In this document: one piece after another, positions 26,711-39,775 of the stretch
Layout of the letters: every line of letters begins with the position of its first letter
Position numbering within the stretch: the stretch's first letter is position 1
Source: Atherinomorus stipes
Lineage: Eukaryota; Chordata; Actinopteri; Atheriniformes; Atherinidae
Length of the DNA: 64,000 nt
Assembly (NCBI GenBank): GCA_023101725.1
Contig: JALJCO010012619.1
Span: 372,001 to 436,000, forward strand
Direction of reading: 5' to 3'
Program-made: the position numbers and the translations under genes
Notes under the pieces: model-generated
Seen by the model: the letters and a program-made list of their open reading frames with translations, nothing else
Told to the model about the DNA's origin: nothing
The model's database searches: none

Positions 26711-27245
26711 AATTAGGGTTCTTCTGATTGACAGGCTATAGACCGGATGCCGGCCTGCCAGCCGGTGGCTACTAGTTAGCTCCCTGTTAGCTCCCAGGAA
26801 AGCCTCAGCCTGTAGCAGAAGTGTTTTTTAGTCAGCTAACAGCAAATCGAAGGTGATTAAGGGGCTAATCTCCATTAGCTCCTATTAGTTTCGAGTTAGC
26901 TCAGTTAGCATTTAGCTCAGAGTAACTTGACTGTCAATCAGAGTCCTGCACAGGTTTCAGTTTTAACAACCCGCAGGATGACTACTGGAACCTGATCCGT
27001 CATCCGCGGATATCTTTAATTGAAGTCCGAACCTGACCCAACCCAAGCAACTCAACATGTTAACACACGTTAACAAGTGTAAAGGCTGCACCCCTGTCCC
27101 TCTCTTCATTGGATCTTCTTTTTCTTAATTCGTTATATTACTGTTTTATCATCGCTTTATAAAAAATAAAAAAAAAACCTACAACACTGAAAAAATATAT
27201 GAAGGTTTGTTTTAAGCAGGGACTTGCTCAACATTTTTAAACTGC
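26711..27245. other. Non-coding stretch, possibly repeat-derived
   Basis: It contains a cluster of TTAGCTCC/GTTAGC motifs around 26770-26920. A GATTGACAG / CTGTCAATC inverted pair lies near 26722 and 26931, which may be the remains of an older element. No coding sequence was seen. Confidence 0.35.
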
Positions 27246-27577
27246 TTAAAGCAACCCTTACTGATTTTGCATTGTTACACTATTTTTGTAACAGGGCAAA
27301 ATGCTATGGATGAGGTAATGGAACTCTGAAATACAAGACAGACCCACCATTAATCAAAATAAAATATTATTCCAATCTCTAAATATTCAATGAAAACTCC
27401 AACCAATCCTTGAAGTGGGGTGCACCTGTGGGATTGGCCAAGAGACCTGCCTGCCAGACGTTTGCTTCTGCAACGGGAGGCAGAGGGAATGGGGGGTGGA
27501 TCTTAGGGTGGGTCTGTTTATATAAAAAAAATCTTGCTGTGCTTTCTGAAATGCAAGATCAGTAAGGGTTGCTTTAA
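27246..27577. mobile_element. TTAA-bounded MITE (piggyBac-like ends)
   Basis: Both ends read inward TTAAAGCAACCCTTACTGAT (right end reverse-complemented), identical over 20 bases. TTAA at each outer edge is consistent with the TTAA target duplication of piggyBac transposons. The interior is about 290 bases, without coding capacity. Assignment to piggyBac is inference from the TTAA edges only. Confidence 0.75.
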
Positions 27578-28484
27578 TATATAAAAAAAGAAGTCATCTA
27601 CTGCCTGCCTGCACAAAATAAATATCCATCCACACCCATTAATTTTCATCTATGTAAATTTCACCTGCATAGGAACATTTTTGCAAGTCCCCACGAGTAC
27701 CTGACCCATTGCAGGACTCTGCTGTCAATCATTTGCCTATCTTTTGCATTTAAATAGAAAATGCTGTTGTCTTGTTGTTCATAGTTTTCCCACAGGAAAA
27801 TAAATGCATAGCAGAATTCTACACAAATTCTACCTTCGATTAATGGCACAGTATGTAAAAAATCAAAGGTCAATGGCAGAAAAATGTAATATATAATTCA
27901 AAACTGTGTTTCTATTTATGTGTAATTGCTACACCAGAAGAGCTGTTATATTTTTATTTTCTTAGAATGAGTCATTTATATCTACTTGCTGTGCGGTGCA
28001 CATATGGAGACTGCCATATTTGTTCCACCATTTTTACTACGGTATCGCTGAACGGACAAAAGAATGCGTGTGAAATAAGAACCCACTGAACTTTAAAACT
28101 GCTGCACCAGCTTTGTTTAATGGGAGTTAGAGCACTTTTTGGGATCAGTAATGCCATAAAAGACATAAAAAGTAGTTACTTATAGTGCAGTCATAGCTCC
28201 ACCTGACCACTGGATCAACTCACAGATGGAAACATATTTATCTCTGGGAGAATTTTCACCACTTACAACCACCATACAGTCACTACAGTGCTTAGAGTAT
28301 GAAGTCATTTGAAAGAAAACATCATTTCTTGCAATACCCATCTTTACCACTAGATGCCAGTCATTCTTACATACTGTACCTTTAAATAGGACCTCAAAAC
28401 CAAAATCCAATAATTATTCCAAAAAAGATATTCCAAAAAGGCTTTACCATGGTAAAGTCTGCAGACAGAGGCTTGATATAAGCT

Positions 28485-28488
<4 letters not shown>
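27578..28488. other. Non-coding stretch, nothing recognised
   Basis: Three minus-strand open frames of 64 to 76 codons lie between 27661 and 28410, but none shows a known motif, signal peptide or splice context. Confidence 0.4.

Positions 28489-28546
<58 letters not shown>
28489..28546. repeat. (TA)n microsatellite
   Basis: An almost uninterrupted TA run of about 58 bases. Its reported length may be inexact, since such runs are hard to sequence. Confidence 0.9.
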
Positions 28547-28547
<1 letters not shown>

Positions 28548-31500
28548 CAAACAAGTCAATTGTGAAAATTTAAGTTCTTTTTTAATGTAGATATTGAAAT
28601 GTGCTACCCTTTCCCCCCAGTTTTTTTTTAACATGTTGAACAAAATTGAAGTTCGCTATGGGAACTTTTTTTTTCATTGTAGTTGTTTGTTATTCTAACA
28701 GAGTCATCCATGTTAACACAACATTTAAGTAATGCTTAACCTTTTATATAAAGCCCCATTGCAGCCTCAAGGAGTGGTGGCATTTTGTTCAAGTGGAAAT
28801 CAATAGACTGCAATTAAATGGTCGATGTTGAATGCTCCACGCTGCAACGGGATGTAACATTACTGATATATTTAGGTAACCTCCATGGTTTAAGTGTAAC
28901 TGAAGTTGCACACAAAATCACAGGTGCATCTCAATCCAACCTCTCCACTAAAATGACCATTTTTAGGATTTATTTTTAGTTTTTTTCGAGGATGGCCAGA
29001 TATCCACCTGGTGTTTTATGAGTGAACAAATCATGCCAGAGTTTTGATTGCCTTTCTGGTGTAATCAGATGTTCATGGCCAGCAATACAGCCATCTCTTT
29101 TCTCATTTTCAATTTGAAATAATATTAAAAATATGCTTTTGGCTCTGTTCCTTCAGTGCTCTGATTTTAACTTCTTGAAATCCCCCACTGCTTTATCCCA
29201 GTCTGCATTTTTTTCCCTGTAGCTCTGTTCAACATTTGTCTCCATTAACTTTTCTCTTGTCCTCCTCTTATTTGCTCCCAGCACTCATCTTCATTTTCCT
29301 ACCTGTACCACTGCCTTGTCCTCAACCCCTGGCTCTGTTTTACTTGTCCTTCACTTTCCTCATTTACTTTCTCACTTCCTAATTCATTTTTCCGTCTCTC
29401 TTCCTTTCAGTGATGACCTAGCTCCTACAAAAACCATAAGTATTTTCCATCATCATTTCCTCCTTCTACAATATTTTCTCATCTCTTCTCTTCTCCAACT
29501 ACAGTTAAATCGTCACTATTGCTCCATTAAGTCCGTTTAAGCTACAAGTTCTTTCGCCCTTTATAAGCAGCTTTTACAAATTGGTTGACTGGCTGTGGAT
29601 CACTGAAGGATAGAATTGAATGGTACCAAGGCCCAGTGGACTTATCCCTGTCTCATATTCACAAGCAGGAGATCCTGGCCCAACACACACAAAGGCTTTT
29701 TCTCAGATCTCTGTTCAGAACTCTATTTGCTACCATGTCTGGCTTTGAGTGCTGCGTGTAAAATGGTTTAATCACTTTTAGCATATTATAATTGAATAAC
29801 TTGTTTGAATAAGTACACAAAAGAGACCTACAAGGCAAATTAAGTGTTCTTATCAGAATATTATCTTTATTCCTTTCTTTTCTACCTTTTCTTAATTATT
29901 TTCACTTTTTCATTCATCAATGAATATACAGTAACACATGGACAATTAAAATGACTCAACTCTTAATCATAAAAAATGTTAATGTAGCTTATTCAAAGAA
30001 ATCTTGAATCAGAAGTCTGTTACTAAGATGTAAAACAGGCTATTTGTAAAATAGATTTGCTGAAAATAGAAAAGGTTCTTGAACAGTGTCGATTTCTACC
30101 ACATGTAGTTTTTTTGTACAAGCTGGCATGCAATATAGAGTACTTCTTTAAAAAGTATTTTTTTTAAACACAAATTCATGATTAAATAGTGTACCATTTG
30201 TTGAATACAACCTCACTTGTCAGGAATTGTTGTTTTCCTGCTTAGTATGTTGTAATTTTGACACCACTTAAATAACAATTTCTTATCATAAATTTGACTA
30301 TTGAAGTACTCTTTACAGAAACTTTCCTGAAACTTTTCTGAAGTTTTCAGACCCAAAGATCCAAAAACCTAAAGAGCGTTTTTCAGCATATGACCCAGAT
30401 TATTTCCGGCATCCAGTTTGCTGGATATTGTGTGTGCCTGTGTAAGCTTTTAAAAGTTTAAGATTTCCTACACGGTGCTTCTCCATTTCTGTCTGTGCTG
30501 CTCGACTTCATCTTTGAGAGGTCTTTCTTCTATTTGTGTCTGTCTCTCGGTTGTAGGGTGGCCATTTGAAATTGCTCTTCACACTTCCCTGCTTCTTCTG
30601 CCACAAGCATGCATACAAAGAGACTGGGTGCATTGACCCTCTCAAGCACATCCATGAACACACCCTTATGAATCAGTTACAAAATTCACACCCACAGTTT
30701 CCAAAGTCATCTCACCATCTTATTCTTCCTTCGCTTAATGGTTCAAATAGTTCACTTCACCCATTTGTCCTGAAGGACAGCCTGGATGGACAGTTGGGGA
30801 AAGGTGCAAGGAAATTTTGAACAGAAGGAATAAATGAAATGGGTATTTTTTATAGCAGGAAGACTGGAAAAAATGGTGGCAAAGACATACTGAAATTCTT
30901 TAAGTACTTTAAGTTTTCATGTGAAACATATCACCTGATCAATAAATTGGTTCTGTCTTTAGTACATTTATTTTAGAGTACAGTAAAGGTTGTCAAACTC
31001 AGGCAACAAAGGGATGTGGTTGAATTACAGGGGAAAAAAAACAACTCACAAATGTGCCATTAACTGATTTGGGCAGATGAATTACATGAAGTGATTATCT
31101 GTGACACACCGCCTTGTCTAACCATTCAGTTACACCCTTGGAGAAATGTAATGACAATGACGGAGAAAACAAATGGGAGCAACAGAGAGGGTAAAGGCCA
31201 TCTGAGGAGAGGAAAATAACTTTGAGAGGTGCTGAGAAAGAAATTAAGAAAAAGAGGCAGACTGATGGGACGTGAAAGGGGGATATTAGGTCCAAGCAAG
31301 TGGGACAGGAAGGTGGAGATGTACCTCCATTGCCATGGTCTGACATAGCAGGGGAGGTGTGACTTCTCTGACCCAATGAAAGGGACATCAATCAACAAGC
31401 GGTATAAGGTGGTAACAAGACTTTACACCAAAGGGGGAGACAGAGTTCAAGAAGCACCGAAGGAATAGAGAAGAACAAGTAATATTGGAATGAATCCATG

Positions 31501-34500
31501 ATTCATTCACACCACCGTCACCGTTGGTAAGCTACATGTAAAGCCACAGCTGCCCCGGAAATGTGGCCAACCCAAACCAGCCGCCTCTCTGAACACCAAA
31601 CATTCATTCATATTCATGCAGCATTGTTGTACACACTGGAGGCAATGTGAATAAAGTGTCTTGCTCAATGACACTTAACAGGTACAACAACTGGGCAAAA
31701 GCTAGGTTTGAATTATCAGCCCACTGGTTTTCCCTCTGGGGGAAATAAGCCGAAGCTAATAAGCCTACAAAATAGACAAGAGGCGAAGGCTTAACTTTGC
31801 TGATACTCAGACTTTCCACGAAGGCACACATGTTTAGTTTTATGTTTTGCACATTGTGGCAGTTTTGCTTTTGTCTTTAGGATGCAGTACAGAACTTTTT
31901 CAATTTTTCTCAGTGACGAGCCTTCTATCGACGGCTAAACTGGCATCCATCTTGCATCCTCCTGTACTGTGAGCTCACTCTAGCAATAGTCTTATCTTGA
32001 CTCTTGTCTTCTCTCTTGTTCTGTCCCTTCCTCTTTCTCTCTCTCTTCCTCCAATAATGTTTTCTTGTGTTTCTTTGCCAAATGTGCCATGATTTGCATT
32101 CAAAACACCTAGTGTATTTATTTCTGTCTGCTAGCATGCGATGCGGTGCGCAACCAATGTCTTAATCTGATTTTTCATATTCAAATAATGACACAGTGCT
32201 TTCCTCTATTTTTGGCTACTGTGATGAAATGCATGACAGCATTTAAGTCATCCCAAAGCTTTACCTGCTTTTTCCCTTCAGTGGTTAGCAGAGGCTAAAA
32301 ACTATCCCAGTGGGCTTTGGATACAATGCAGAATACCCCCTGGACTTTTAAATCAGTTTCCCCTTAAAATGAAAAAGTACATGATCAACACCGATGAGGA
32401 GAGTGTGCAGAACAGTTGAGACAGACAGCAAGCGAACTGTTGGGAGAACAAGAGAAAGAGAGACCACCAAAATAAACTCTATGCTTGTGATAAATGCCCC
32501 GCTCCGAAATAGAAACCTCATCCCTCTTTCATCCTCTTCATCCTCTTTCACCCTCTTATGTCTCCTCACCACTTTTTCTCTTCTTTTACCCATAACTCAC
32601 ACCATCTCTATCTCTGCAACTGTCCCTCTCTCCCGATCTCTCCTCGTCTCTCTCTCAGATAGTGTGCCATCTGTGTGATCAATGGTGTTCATTCTTCTCA
32701 GAAAATTCTCCAGTGATGGATTTTCCTTCCCAGTGCTCTGTCTGTGTTGAATGAGGCAAACAGCAAAATGATGTTATGATGCTTCTCATCAAGCATATCA
32801 AACCTGCACATTTTGGTTTGTATCTACATTTCACAGATGTAGAAAAGCAGATGTGGATTATTCTTTCTTTACTTTCCTCTACATGCATGGAAAACTTTCT
32901 TTAACAGTATCTAAAAAACATAACTTGGATTTCCATACTGGGCTTAACACAAGACTGAATAAGACCATGGAAAAAAACTAGTTTGTTAGTGTTTTTCATT
33001 CATCAGAAGAAACATGAAACTGGGAAAAACATTTAGAGGTATTTCTGACACTCAACTTTGGCCGAATCAATGAAGAACAAAGTGAGTAAAAAAAAGCAGC
33101 AAATATTTTTTAAAAACTTTAAAACCCGCTATTGACTATGTGTATGAACATGGTCAAGTTCATGTTTGTGCATTTGTTTGTCTAATGATTTGTTGTTCCA
33201 GACGTGCCTCGTCTTGCACTAAGTTTGTCTTAACACACACACTTGCAGGCAGACATAAAAGATTACCCTAAAAGTGTTTGTGTGTGCCTGTGTTTGTGCT
33301 TACTTGTCTCTGATTAAACATAAATTTTTGAGTCAATATTTAACCAACACAATATCAAGCAACACCGCGACCATTATCAAATCTTGGTATCTCTTCTCAC
33401 TCATACCCATCTGGCTTTGCTCTTCCTGTCCTACACGCTCCACTGTGTTTTGATTGCTGCCTGCATGTGTGTGTGTGTGTGTGTGTGTGTATCTACTTGG
33501 AAATAGAGCAGGATGGGCATTTTTTGGTGGGGGAGAAAGATCACAGATGGGCCTTGTCAAGTCTCCGTACATCTGGTTTTATTCTCATCCAAATTTCTGC
33601 ACGCACATAGGGAGACGCTAACATGTTTATGTGCCATATATGAAGTCATTAAAGCCCTAAATAGATTTTTGGAGATTCAGACATTTGAACATGTTACACA
33701 TACTTACCAATGCATGCACATTTGTGTATATTGTAGTCCTCAAAAATCCACACACAGACACAGACACACAGACGCACTGTGCAGCAGGACACAGTGGGTA
33801 TGGACTCCTGTTGTGTTTTGTGGTTGCCAAAATAATGATGCCAGAGAATCTGGACCATGCCAAGTTTAATGGTAGCCAACGGCATACCAGTGTAGGGATG
33901 ACAGAGGGCCAGCTGACTTGTCATATAGCGCCTTCTATTGAGCTGAGATTGGTCTGCCTGTTATGGCTGAGAATATTTTCTTTGTTCAGGAAAGTAAAGT
34001 ATTAACCTGAGACAGGACAAATACCCCCACCCCCAGAAAAAACGGAAAAAAAAAGTCTTTTTTTTATGATGCAAACAACTCCATTCGAGGGTCAACTTTT
34101 CCCTGCATGAGAAAACTCTGCATGTGTGTGTGTGTCAGCTGCTCAAGGTCCCTGTCTGGGATGGGGACATATGCTTCATGAGACTCCTGTGGACACACAT
34201 ACACACATGCAGGCACCTCAAGGACACCCATAATGATGATGAAAAAGAATGGGGAAGGAAAACCTGAAGCTTGCTAAAGCTAATGTGCTGATGTGTTTCA
34301 GCTACACAACCTGCAGCATATTATTATTTCAAGCCACATCTGAAAACTCATACTCACTACATTTCCAGCAGTCGCTTTTTTATTTATTTATTTATTTACT
34401 TATTTTTTTGCATGTGACTCTCAGCCTTTGAGGATAATAGACTCCGCAACACGAGGCAGCTACTTATTCCTGTGCTGCTGGCATACAGCTGCATAACACT

Positions 34501-36075
34501 GACTTCTAAAAAATACATGAAGTTTGGCACAAAAAATGATTGTGACTTTACCTTCGTGTGCTGCTCTGTTAAAGAGTAGATTTCGCTAAATATGTTGCAT
34601 ATTTTAGCTGAGCACACATTTAACACACATCCCTCATCAGCAGCCATCTAAACTTTCACCCAAAACTTGAGTCACACACAACATTCATCTATTCAAATAG
34701 TGACAAGTTGGTGTAATTTTTGTTGAAATATGTGCAGTCATCCTTTGTAACTGAGACATGCCAGCATCTCCAGTCTTTGTCTGCATTTTTGCTGATATTT
34801 TGCCTTCTTTTTCTCTCACTTTTTTGTTGATTCCCTCTTCCTCCGCCTCACACTCTTCTCCTTTATTCTGCTCTCTCACCGTCTCCTGTTCCCTCTGCTT
34901 GTCTCTCTAGCTTTAAATGCATCCCTATATGCCCACGCACCATAACCGAGCCAGCCTGCTTATTCATTTTACACTGAGGTATCACTTTATTTCTCTGCTG
35001 TTATTTTTTTGGTGTAGTCGCCTCAGTATGACTTGCCCCAGACAGCGCTATGCTGTCCCACCCTCATTATATTTTCACACTCCGCTTCCCCAGGACACAA
35101 AGATACATGCACACACATTTCCACGCAAAACTCACCAATGTATGTGTGCATTTTCTTTGTTTCGACATGGTTTCAGTTGCACTTCCCTTTGTTGCACATT
35201 GCATAGGAAGATGCAGTTTTTTTCCGCTTAATTTTACAGCAGTGAGTTAAAATGTAAGCTGTTTGTGCACACTGCAGGGAAATATTTACATAAAACAATC
35301 TATTGTCTGTGTTGGCTATTCCCACACATATTTTAAGACAGAGATCTATGCATAAAATTTGGTAGGGAGCCTGTTAACAGGTTGGTTAGTTTCTTTTTCT
35401 TTTTTAAACTTAGGTTTGTGCAGATATTAACAGTTTTTACACTGGGTAGTAACACTACCGCTGCATGTTCGGTCCTGAGTGTCCCAAAGCCAAGGTTGCA
35501 TGCATCAAACCAAAGCAATAAATCCTCTCAACGTATGATTAAGATCTTAGGTCAGAAGGCATTCAACATTAGCAGCAGAATATTACTTGTTAACACAGTG
35601 AAACCTAAGGCGTATAAATGAAAAATCGATGCAGAGCTCTGTTGCAGCGATGCACCAATAGGCTGTAGCCTAAGCAGTAGTTTCCGTGTGGCATAATACA
35701 CACCTCCCCAGAAGTTGAAGTTCATGTTGCAGAAATGCAAAATACATAAACTGTGACTGATTGCTGTGTTCAAACATGAAGCCTTCCTCAAACAAAACAA
35801 CGAAACAGACTATTGTATCAGGTTTGCTCATTGTGTTCATACAGACTCAGTTGCTTCAGTGCTTTTACACACATTTTTTCCGGTTGTTTTCCTTTTCGTC
35901 TGGCTGAAGTTAAAGTGGCTGTTGATCGTGATTGCTTTTTCAGCTTCTAACCAAACTGTTGAACTGGGATTACATGCAGTAGTATCTCCTTTCAGTTGTC
36001 AGAAACTGTAACCCTGACTCATGGCGGGTCTCACTGAGACAGATGCACGCTGCTTTGGTTTAGATTAAGACTCTT
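28547..36075. other. Long non-coding stretch, simple repeats only
   Basis: No coding exon, RNA gene or complete transposon was recognised in 7.5 kb. It contains pyrimidine-rich patches (29150-29520, 32000-32060, 32520-32660, 34790-34910), CA/TG patches (33230-33300, 33730-33780) and a TTTA run near 34378. The open frames follow these patches. Confidence 0.45.
33466..33490. repeat. (GT)n microsatellite
   Basis: An uninterrupted GT run of about 25 bases. Confidence 0.9.
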
Positions 36076-36222
36076 CAGTTGCGGTCTTCGAGGGCGGCAA
36101 TCCTGCAAGTTCTAAACGTTTCCCTGCTTCAACACACCTGACTCAAATAAATAGGTTATTGTGCAGCACTTGACATGGTTTTGGATCTATTTCAATTGAA
36201 TCAGGTGTGTTGGAGTTTAATT
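36076..36222. mobile_element. Copy of the 'CTCAAGGAC' hAT-like MITE family
   Basis: The left part has GCGGTCTTCGAGGGCGGC, CCTGCAAG and CTTCAACACACCTGACTCAA. The right part has the reversed GAATCAGGTGTGTTGGAG. The order matches the copies at 26455 and 61792. The right end is truncated or diverged. Non-coding. Confidence 0.6.
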
Positions 36223-36298
36223 GTTGACCATAGTTTACATAACAAACCATAGATTTCTACAAGTCTAATGAAGATTCATAAACTTATATATTATGCAT

Positions 36299-37301
36299 TT
36301 AAAGGCGCTGTACCTGATTTTGCACATTTTGAACCATGAGCGAGGTGAACAGTGTAGTTTGAACTGTAAGCCCCGCCCCTAACTGTTTCTCCTAGTGAGA
36401 AACGCTCCTTCCCTTCTTTTTCTCTCCTCCCACTCGACATGCATTAAATAACGTGCACAATATCATACTCGTGCACAAAAAAACTCTCCAGAGAAAACTT
36501 GTATAGTGAGTGAATTTCCTGTTTTGGTTGCAGTAAATGGCTGCGGATCAGCTAAATGACATTTTCTGTCATAAACCGTTAGTTTACCGTAACTACAGTT
36601 ATGTACACAGATGCACAATTATGATGTGTTATGATGTTATAGGCGACATAACAACATGAAAACCTAATTAAGTATCTAACCGGCCACTGCGAGAGGAAGT
36701 GATGTAAAGCTTCGTCGCATTACAGTGTAAATATCACTATGTATTATACAGTAGACCAGCAGAGGCAGCAGCATATAAAATGTTACTAAGAAGAAAGTTA
36801 TTGAAAAAATACCTGTCCAGGCGGACTTCCAGTCCACATTCAGTCCGAGGCGTCCAGCTGCTCTCTACCTTCAGTACAATCCACCCAGATTTACACGAAC
36901 TTTATTCCTTCTTTGGTCTCGCCTGCGTTTCAACTCTCTCCTCCTCAGTTTTGATGCTTTCAGGCTGTTTTGCTGAGGTATCACGACTTTCCCTTCGGTA
37001 AACGCCATGCGGTTCTGTTTACAAGTGCTGCCGTGCACGCGCTAGGGGAGGGCGCTCCTTGTTAGAAAACGCTGTAAGTGGCTGATTGGAAACCAAAACT
37101 TCTGTAGAACGAACCACATTGGCATGAGAAGAGCATCACGACAGCGTTAGAAACCTAAACTAAAAAGACCTGGATACATGTATATACACAATCAATGAGT
37201 GATTTATTTTCATCAAATTACCTCTTTTAACACACATTGGACAGTGTAGAAAGCATTTTTTCTTAGAGAGATTAAAATAAAATCAGGTACAGGGCCTTTA
37301 A
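36299..37301. mobile_element. TTAA-bounded non-autonomous element, ~1.0 kb
   Basis: The left end TTAAAGGCGCTGTACCTGAT and the reverse complement of the right end, TTAAAGGCCCTGTACCTGAT, differ at a single base over 20 bases. TTAA lies at both outer edges. The interior is GC-richer than its surroundings, with AGCCCCGCCCCTAAC near 36370 and GCGCTAGGGGAGGGCGCTCC near 37040. The 73-codon open frame at 36780-37001 (basic start, serine-rich) has no transposase motif. Best read as a piggyBac-type MITE; the superfamily is inference from the TTAA edges. Confidence 0.7.
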
Positions 37302-38252
37302 TAACCTGGTTTCTATGGCATGAGTCATAACATTGGTCGTAAGCAAACAATCCACAAACTATCCTTTTTAATTTGCAGCAGAATGTTTCTTAAACTAAAA
37401 AAAGACATCAATTTGCCAGAAGCACAACTGTTGGAGCATTTTTTGGCAACGGTGTGTGCTTATTGGATCCTGCAAAAGAGCTGATCGTCAAAATACATTT
37501 AAGACATTAAGCTCTTTGTGAATTCTGCTAAATCACAATATAATTAATTCTGGCTCATGCTGGCATTCAGCCAACATTCACATTCAAAGAGGTTAAAGTA
37601 ATTGATCAGTTTTGCAGTTTAAGGTCTTTCGCAATACAGCGCCAACAAGCCAAACAGATGGAGGATCAAGATTAGTCGTTCAAACTCAAACAGTACTGGA
37701 GTCCCGTCATCTTTGTAGACCCAAAAATCCTTGGATCCAAACTTCCTGTTTGGGAAATGGCTGAGAAATGAATCAATAAAAGTTGAAAGTAAATAAATGG
37801 AAATAATGTTCCAAAGAATAACAGTATTATTCATTGATGCTGGTGTGATGCATTTTGAAGGGATGTTTTTTTTTTTGTTTTTTTTTTACACTTGCATTAA
37901 TGTAATCTGTGATGCTGTGTCAGTCACGTCCATGTGCAACTGGAAACTAATGCTTTTCTTTTCATTTCCTTATGAAGAGAGAGTGAGAAACGCCTGGTAA
38001 TGTGACCTGTATCTGTGTCAGAGGGTAGTGATGCTGTGTGAATTTATATTTTTTTTAAAAAGCTTGGATATTTGCATGTTTTTACATCAGTGCATGAAAA
38101 CAATGTAAATGTAATTCACAGGTCAGTGGGTTTTTATGCTGTTTGTTTCATTCTAATAAGTGATTTACACTTTTCGATAACAGTTATAGTAAATGATGAT
38201 GTAACATTACAAGTTCAGCAATCTTGTTTTAAATCTGAAAAACATACATTAA
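37302..38252. other. Intronic sequence before exon 2, nothing recognised
   Basis: AT-rich, with poly-T near 37867-37888. No exon or repeat ends were seen. Confidence 0.45.
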
Positions 38253-38343
38253 TCTGTTTTCTTTTTCTCCTCCCTTTCTGTCTTCGTCTGTTTTCCCCTT
38301 TCCCCTATATCCTCCCTCCCTCTTTCATCATTTATCTCCTCAG
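38253..38343 (+). promoter_or_regulatory. Extended polypyrimidine tract and 3' splice site of exon 2
   Basis: About 90 bases rich in C and T, including TTTTCCCCTTTCCCC and CCTCCCTCCCTCTTTC, lead to a CTCCTCAG acceptor with its AG at 38342-38343. This is far longer than the usual 15 to 20 base tract. It should make a strong U2AF/PTB-type binding region. The role is inferred from position. Confidence 0.8.
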
Positions 38344-38762
38344 TGTCTGACAGCCCATCAGGAGCAGCAGGAGGTGGACCAGGCGGAGGGCTGGACTCCT
38401 CTCAACCTCGCTTCTCCTCCTCCCTCCCTACTTACCTCCCTGTCCAATGCCAGTTAAGTGGCACTGACTCCGCCTTCTTCCTGCGGGAAGCCAATCAGGA
38501 GGTCATGCGAAACGGCAGCCTGTCATCGCGGACTGAGCCATTTTTTCTCCACCAGCTAGAACCGGGCATCGCTGCCCCACAACCCCTGCCAAGTGTCAAC
38601 TGCAGTTATGGAAATCTGAGCATTGAGCAGCCAATCCCAGTGGAACTCCTTCAAGGTCCTCCACCGCACCTGCTGCACTCGACCAATCAAGTGACACATA
38701 ACTGGAAGGTTAAAGGTCAAGTGGTGGTGCCTAAAGTGGGATCAACAAGACCGTGGATACAG
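38344..38762 (+). CDS. tmem132: TMEM132-family protein, exon 2 (partial gene)
   Basis: This internal exon encodes 139 complete residues of the extracellular N-terminal region of a TMEM132 protein. TMEM132 proteins are type I single-pass neural membrane proteins with a cohesin-like region and tandem bacterial-Ig-like domains, proposed to act in adhesion. After a Gly-rich, Ser-rich linker (residues 1-27) comes the family's N-terminal block: LPTYLPV (27-33), AFFLREANQE (43-52), MRNGSLSSR (54-62), TEPFFLHQ (63-70), NCSYGNLSIEQ (85-95) and HNWKVKG (118-124). N-glycosylation sequons lie at residues 56, 85 and 90. The acceptor AG precedes 38344 and the donor CAG|GTAAAA follows 38762. The exon begins inside a codon (phase 1) and ends on a codon border, in frame with the exon at 41930. 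A GTG at 38343 spans the splice junction and is not a start. The paralogue is unresolved: AFFLREA and TEPF recall TMEM132E, while NQ-x-x-MRN-x-SL recalls B/C/D. The start codon and signal peptide lie outside what I can recognise. Confidence 0.92.
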
Positions 38763-38981
38763 GTAAAAGGAATTCATGTTTGGTCAGAGTATGCATGAAC
38801 TGATGTGTTTTTATAACATCACATTAAGTTTTTATTAGTTATTAGTTTATGAAGTATGAGCAACTCTTGTTTGTTGTGACGTTATTATAGACAACTTTTG
38901 GCTTTTTGGTCCATCTAAATAATCAATATTTTACCTGACTTTGCAATTAAACTTTGTATTTGTTGTTAATTGTTCAATTTA

Positions 38982-39320
38982 GGCTGCATGGTAGCGTGGT
39001 GGTTAGCACTGCAGCCTCACAGTAAAAAGGTTGCTAGTTCGAGCCCTGCCTGGGGCGGGGGGTTTGACCAGTTCCAACAGGGGCCTTCCTGTGTGGAGTT
39101 TGCATGTTCTCCCCATGTATGCGCGGGTTCTCTCCAGGTACTCCGGCTTCCTCCCACCGTCCAAACACATTCATGTCAGGTTAATTGATCACTCAAAGGG
39201 AATGTGAGTGTAAATGTCTGTCTGTCTGTCTTTCTGTGTTGGCCTTGCGACAGACTGGCGACCTGTCCAGGGTGTACCTGCCTGATAATAGCTGGGATAT
39301 AGGCTATAGCAACCCCGCAA
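38982..39320 (+). mobile_element. Fish SINE-like interspersed repeat with tRNA-like head
   Basis: It begins GGCTGCATGGTAGCGTGGTGG, with TTAGCACTGCAGCCTCACAG and a B-box-like GCTAGTTCGAGCCCTG about 35 bases on. It continues through TGTGGAGTTTGCATGTTCTC, CTCCGGCTTCCTCCCACCGT, a (TGTC)n patch and GACTGGCGACCTGTCCAGGG to AGCTGGGATATAGGC. This order is that of a very abundant vertebrate/fish repeat I recognise but cannot name safely. The tRNA-like head is degenerate and should not be called a tRNA gene. Confidence 0.8.
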
Positions 39321-39443
39321 CTCTGAATTGGACAAGTGGTACAAAAAATGAATGTATTAAATTTACTTATTTATATTTAAGCTTTTATTTTCAAGAAAGA
39401 ACTGAAAAATCACGCACATCCCAAAAAAATCTCAAACCAGGTA

Positions 39444-39650
39444 GAAAGAAAAAGGACGGATCCACACAAGCTGAGTGTATCTCCCATGAATATTTATTTT
39501 AGAGGCAGAGCAACGTTTCGGTCGTATGCCCATCGTCAGGCTCTGAAGACTCTGGAGTCTGAAGAAGGACATACGCCCGAAACCTTCTCTGCCTTGCAAA
39601 TAAGTATTTATGAGGCTATACCCAGCTTGTGCGGATCCACCTTCCTTTCT
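39444..39650. mobile_element. Palindromic interspersed repeat ('CGTTTCGG' type)
   Basis: Two arms are reverse complements of each other about a centre near 39548. GGATCCACACAAGCTG, GAGGCAGAGCAACGTTTCGG and CGTATGCCCATCGTCAGG on the left match the reversed right arm with modest divergence. The motif pair 'GTTTCGG...CTTC(T)TCAG / CTGAAGAAGG...CCGAAAC' is common in fish repeats. There is no coding capacity; open frames on both strands mirror each other. Confidence 0.65.
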
Positions 39651-39775
39651 AGCTTTTATTCTTTTATTTTTTATTTTTTCCATTTATCTTTTTTAATTAG
39701 GTGATGTTTGTTTTTTGCTGTTTTTAAAATGTATTTTGTTATTTTTAGATGATTTGATCTTTTTAGTTATTTCTA

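Noticed and set aside
36780..37001. 73-codon open frame as a small basic protein or missing exon 1
   Set aside because: It lies within the TTAA-bounded element, its start is basic rather than a signal peptide, and no suitable phase-1 donor was apparent.
38763..38798. Extension of the exon 2 frame beyond the donor
   Set aside because: The 12-codon extension is intronic read-through; CAG|GTAAAA with the in-frame exon at 41930 is the better model.
39000..39080. tRNA gene
   Set aside because: A- and B-box-like pieces are part of a SINE-like repeat and cannot form a proper cloverleaf with acceptor stem.
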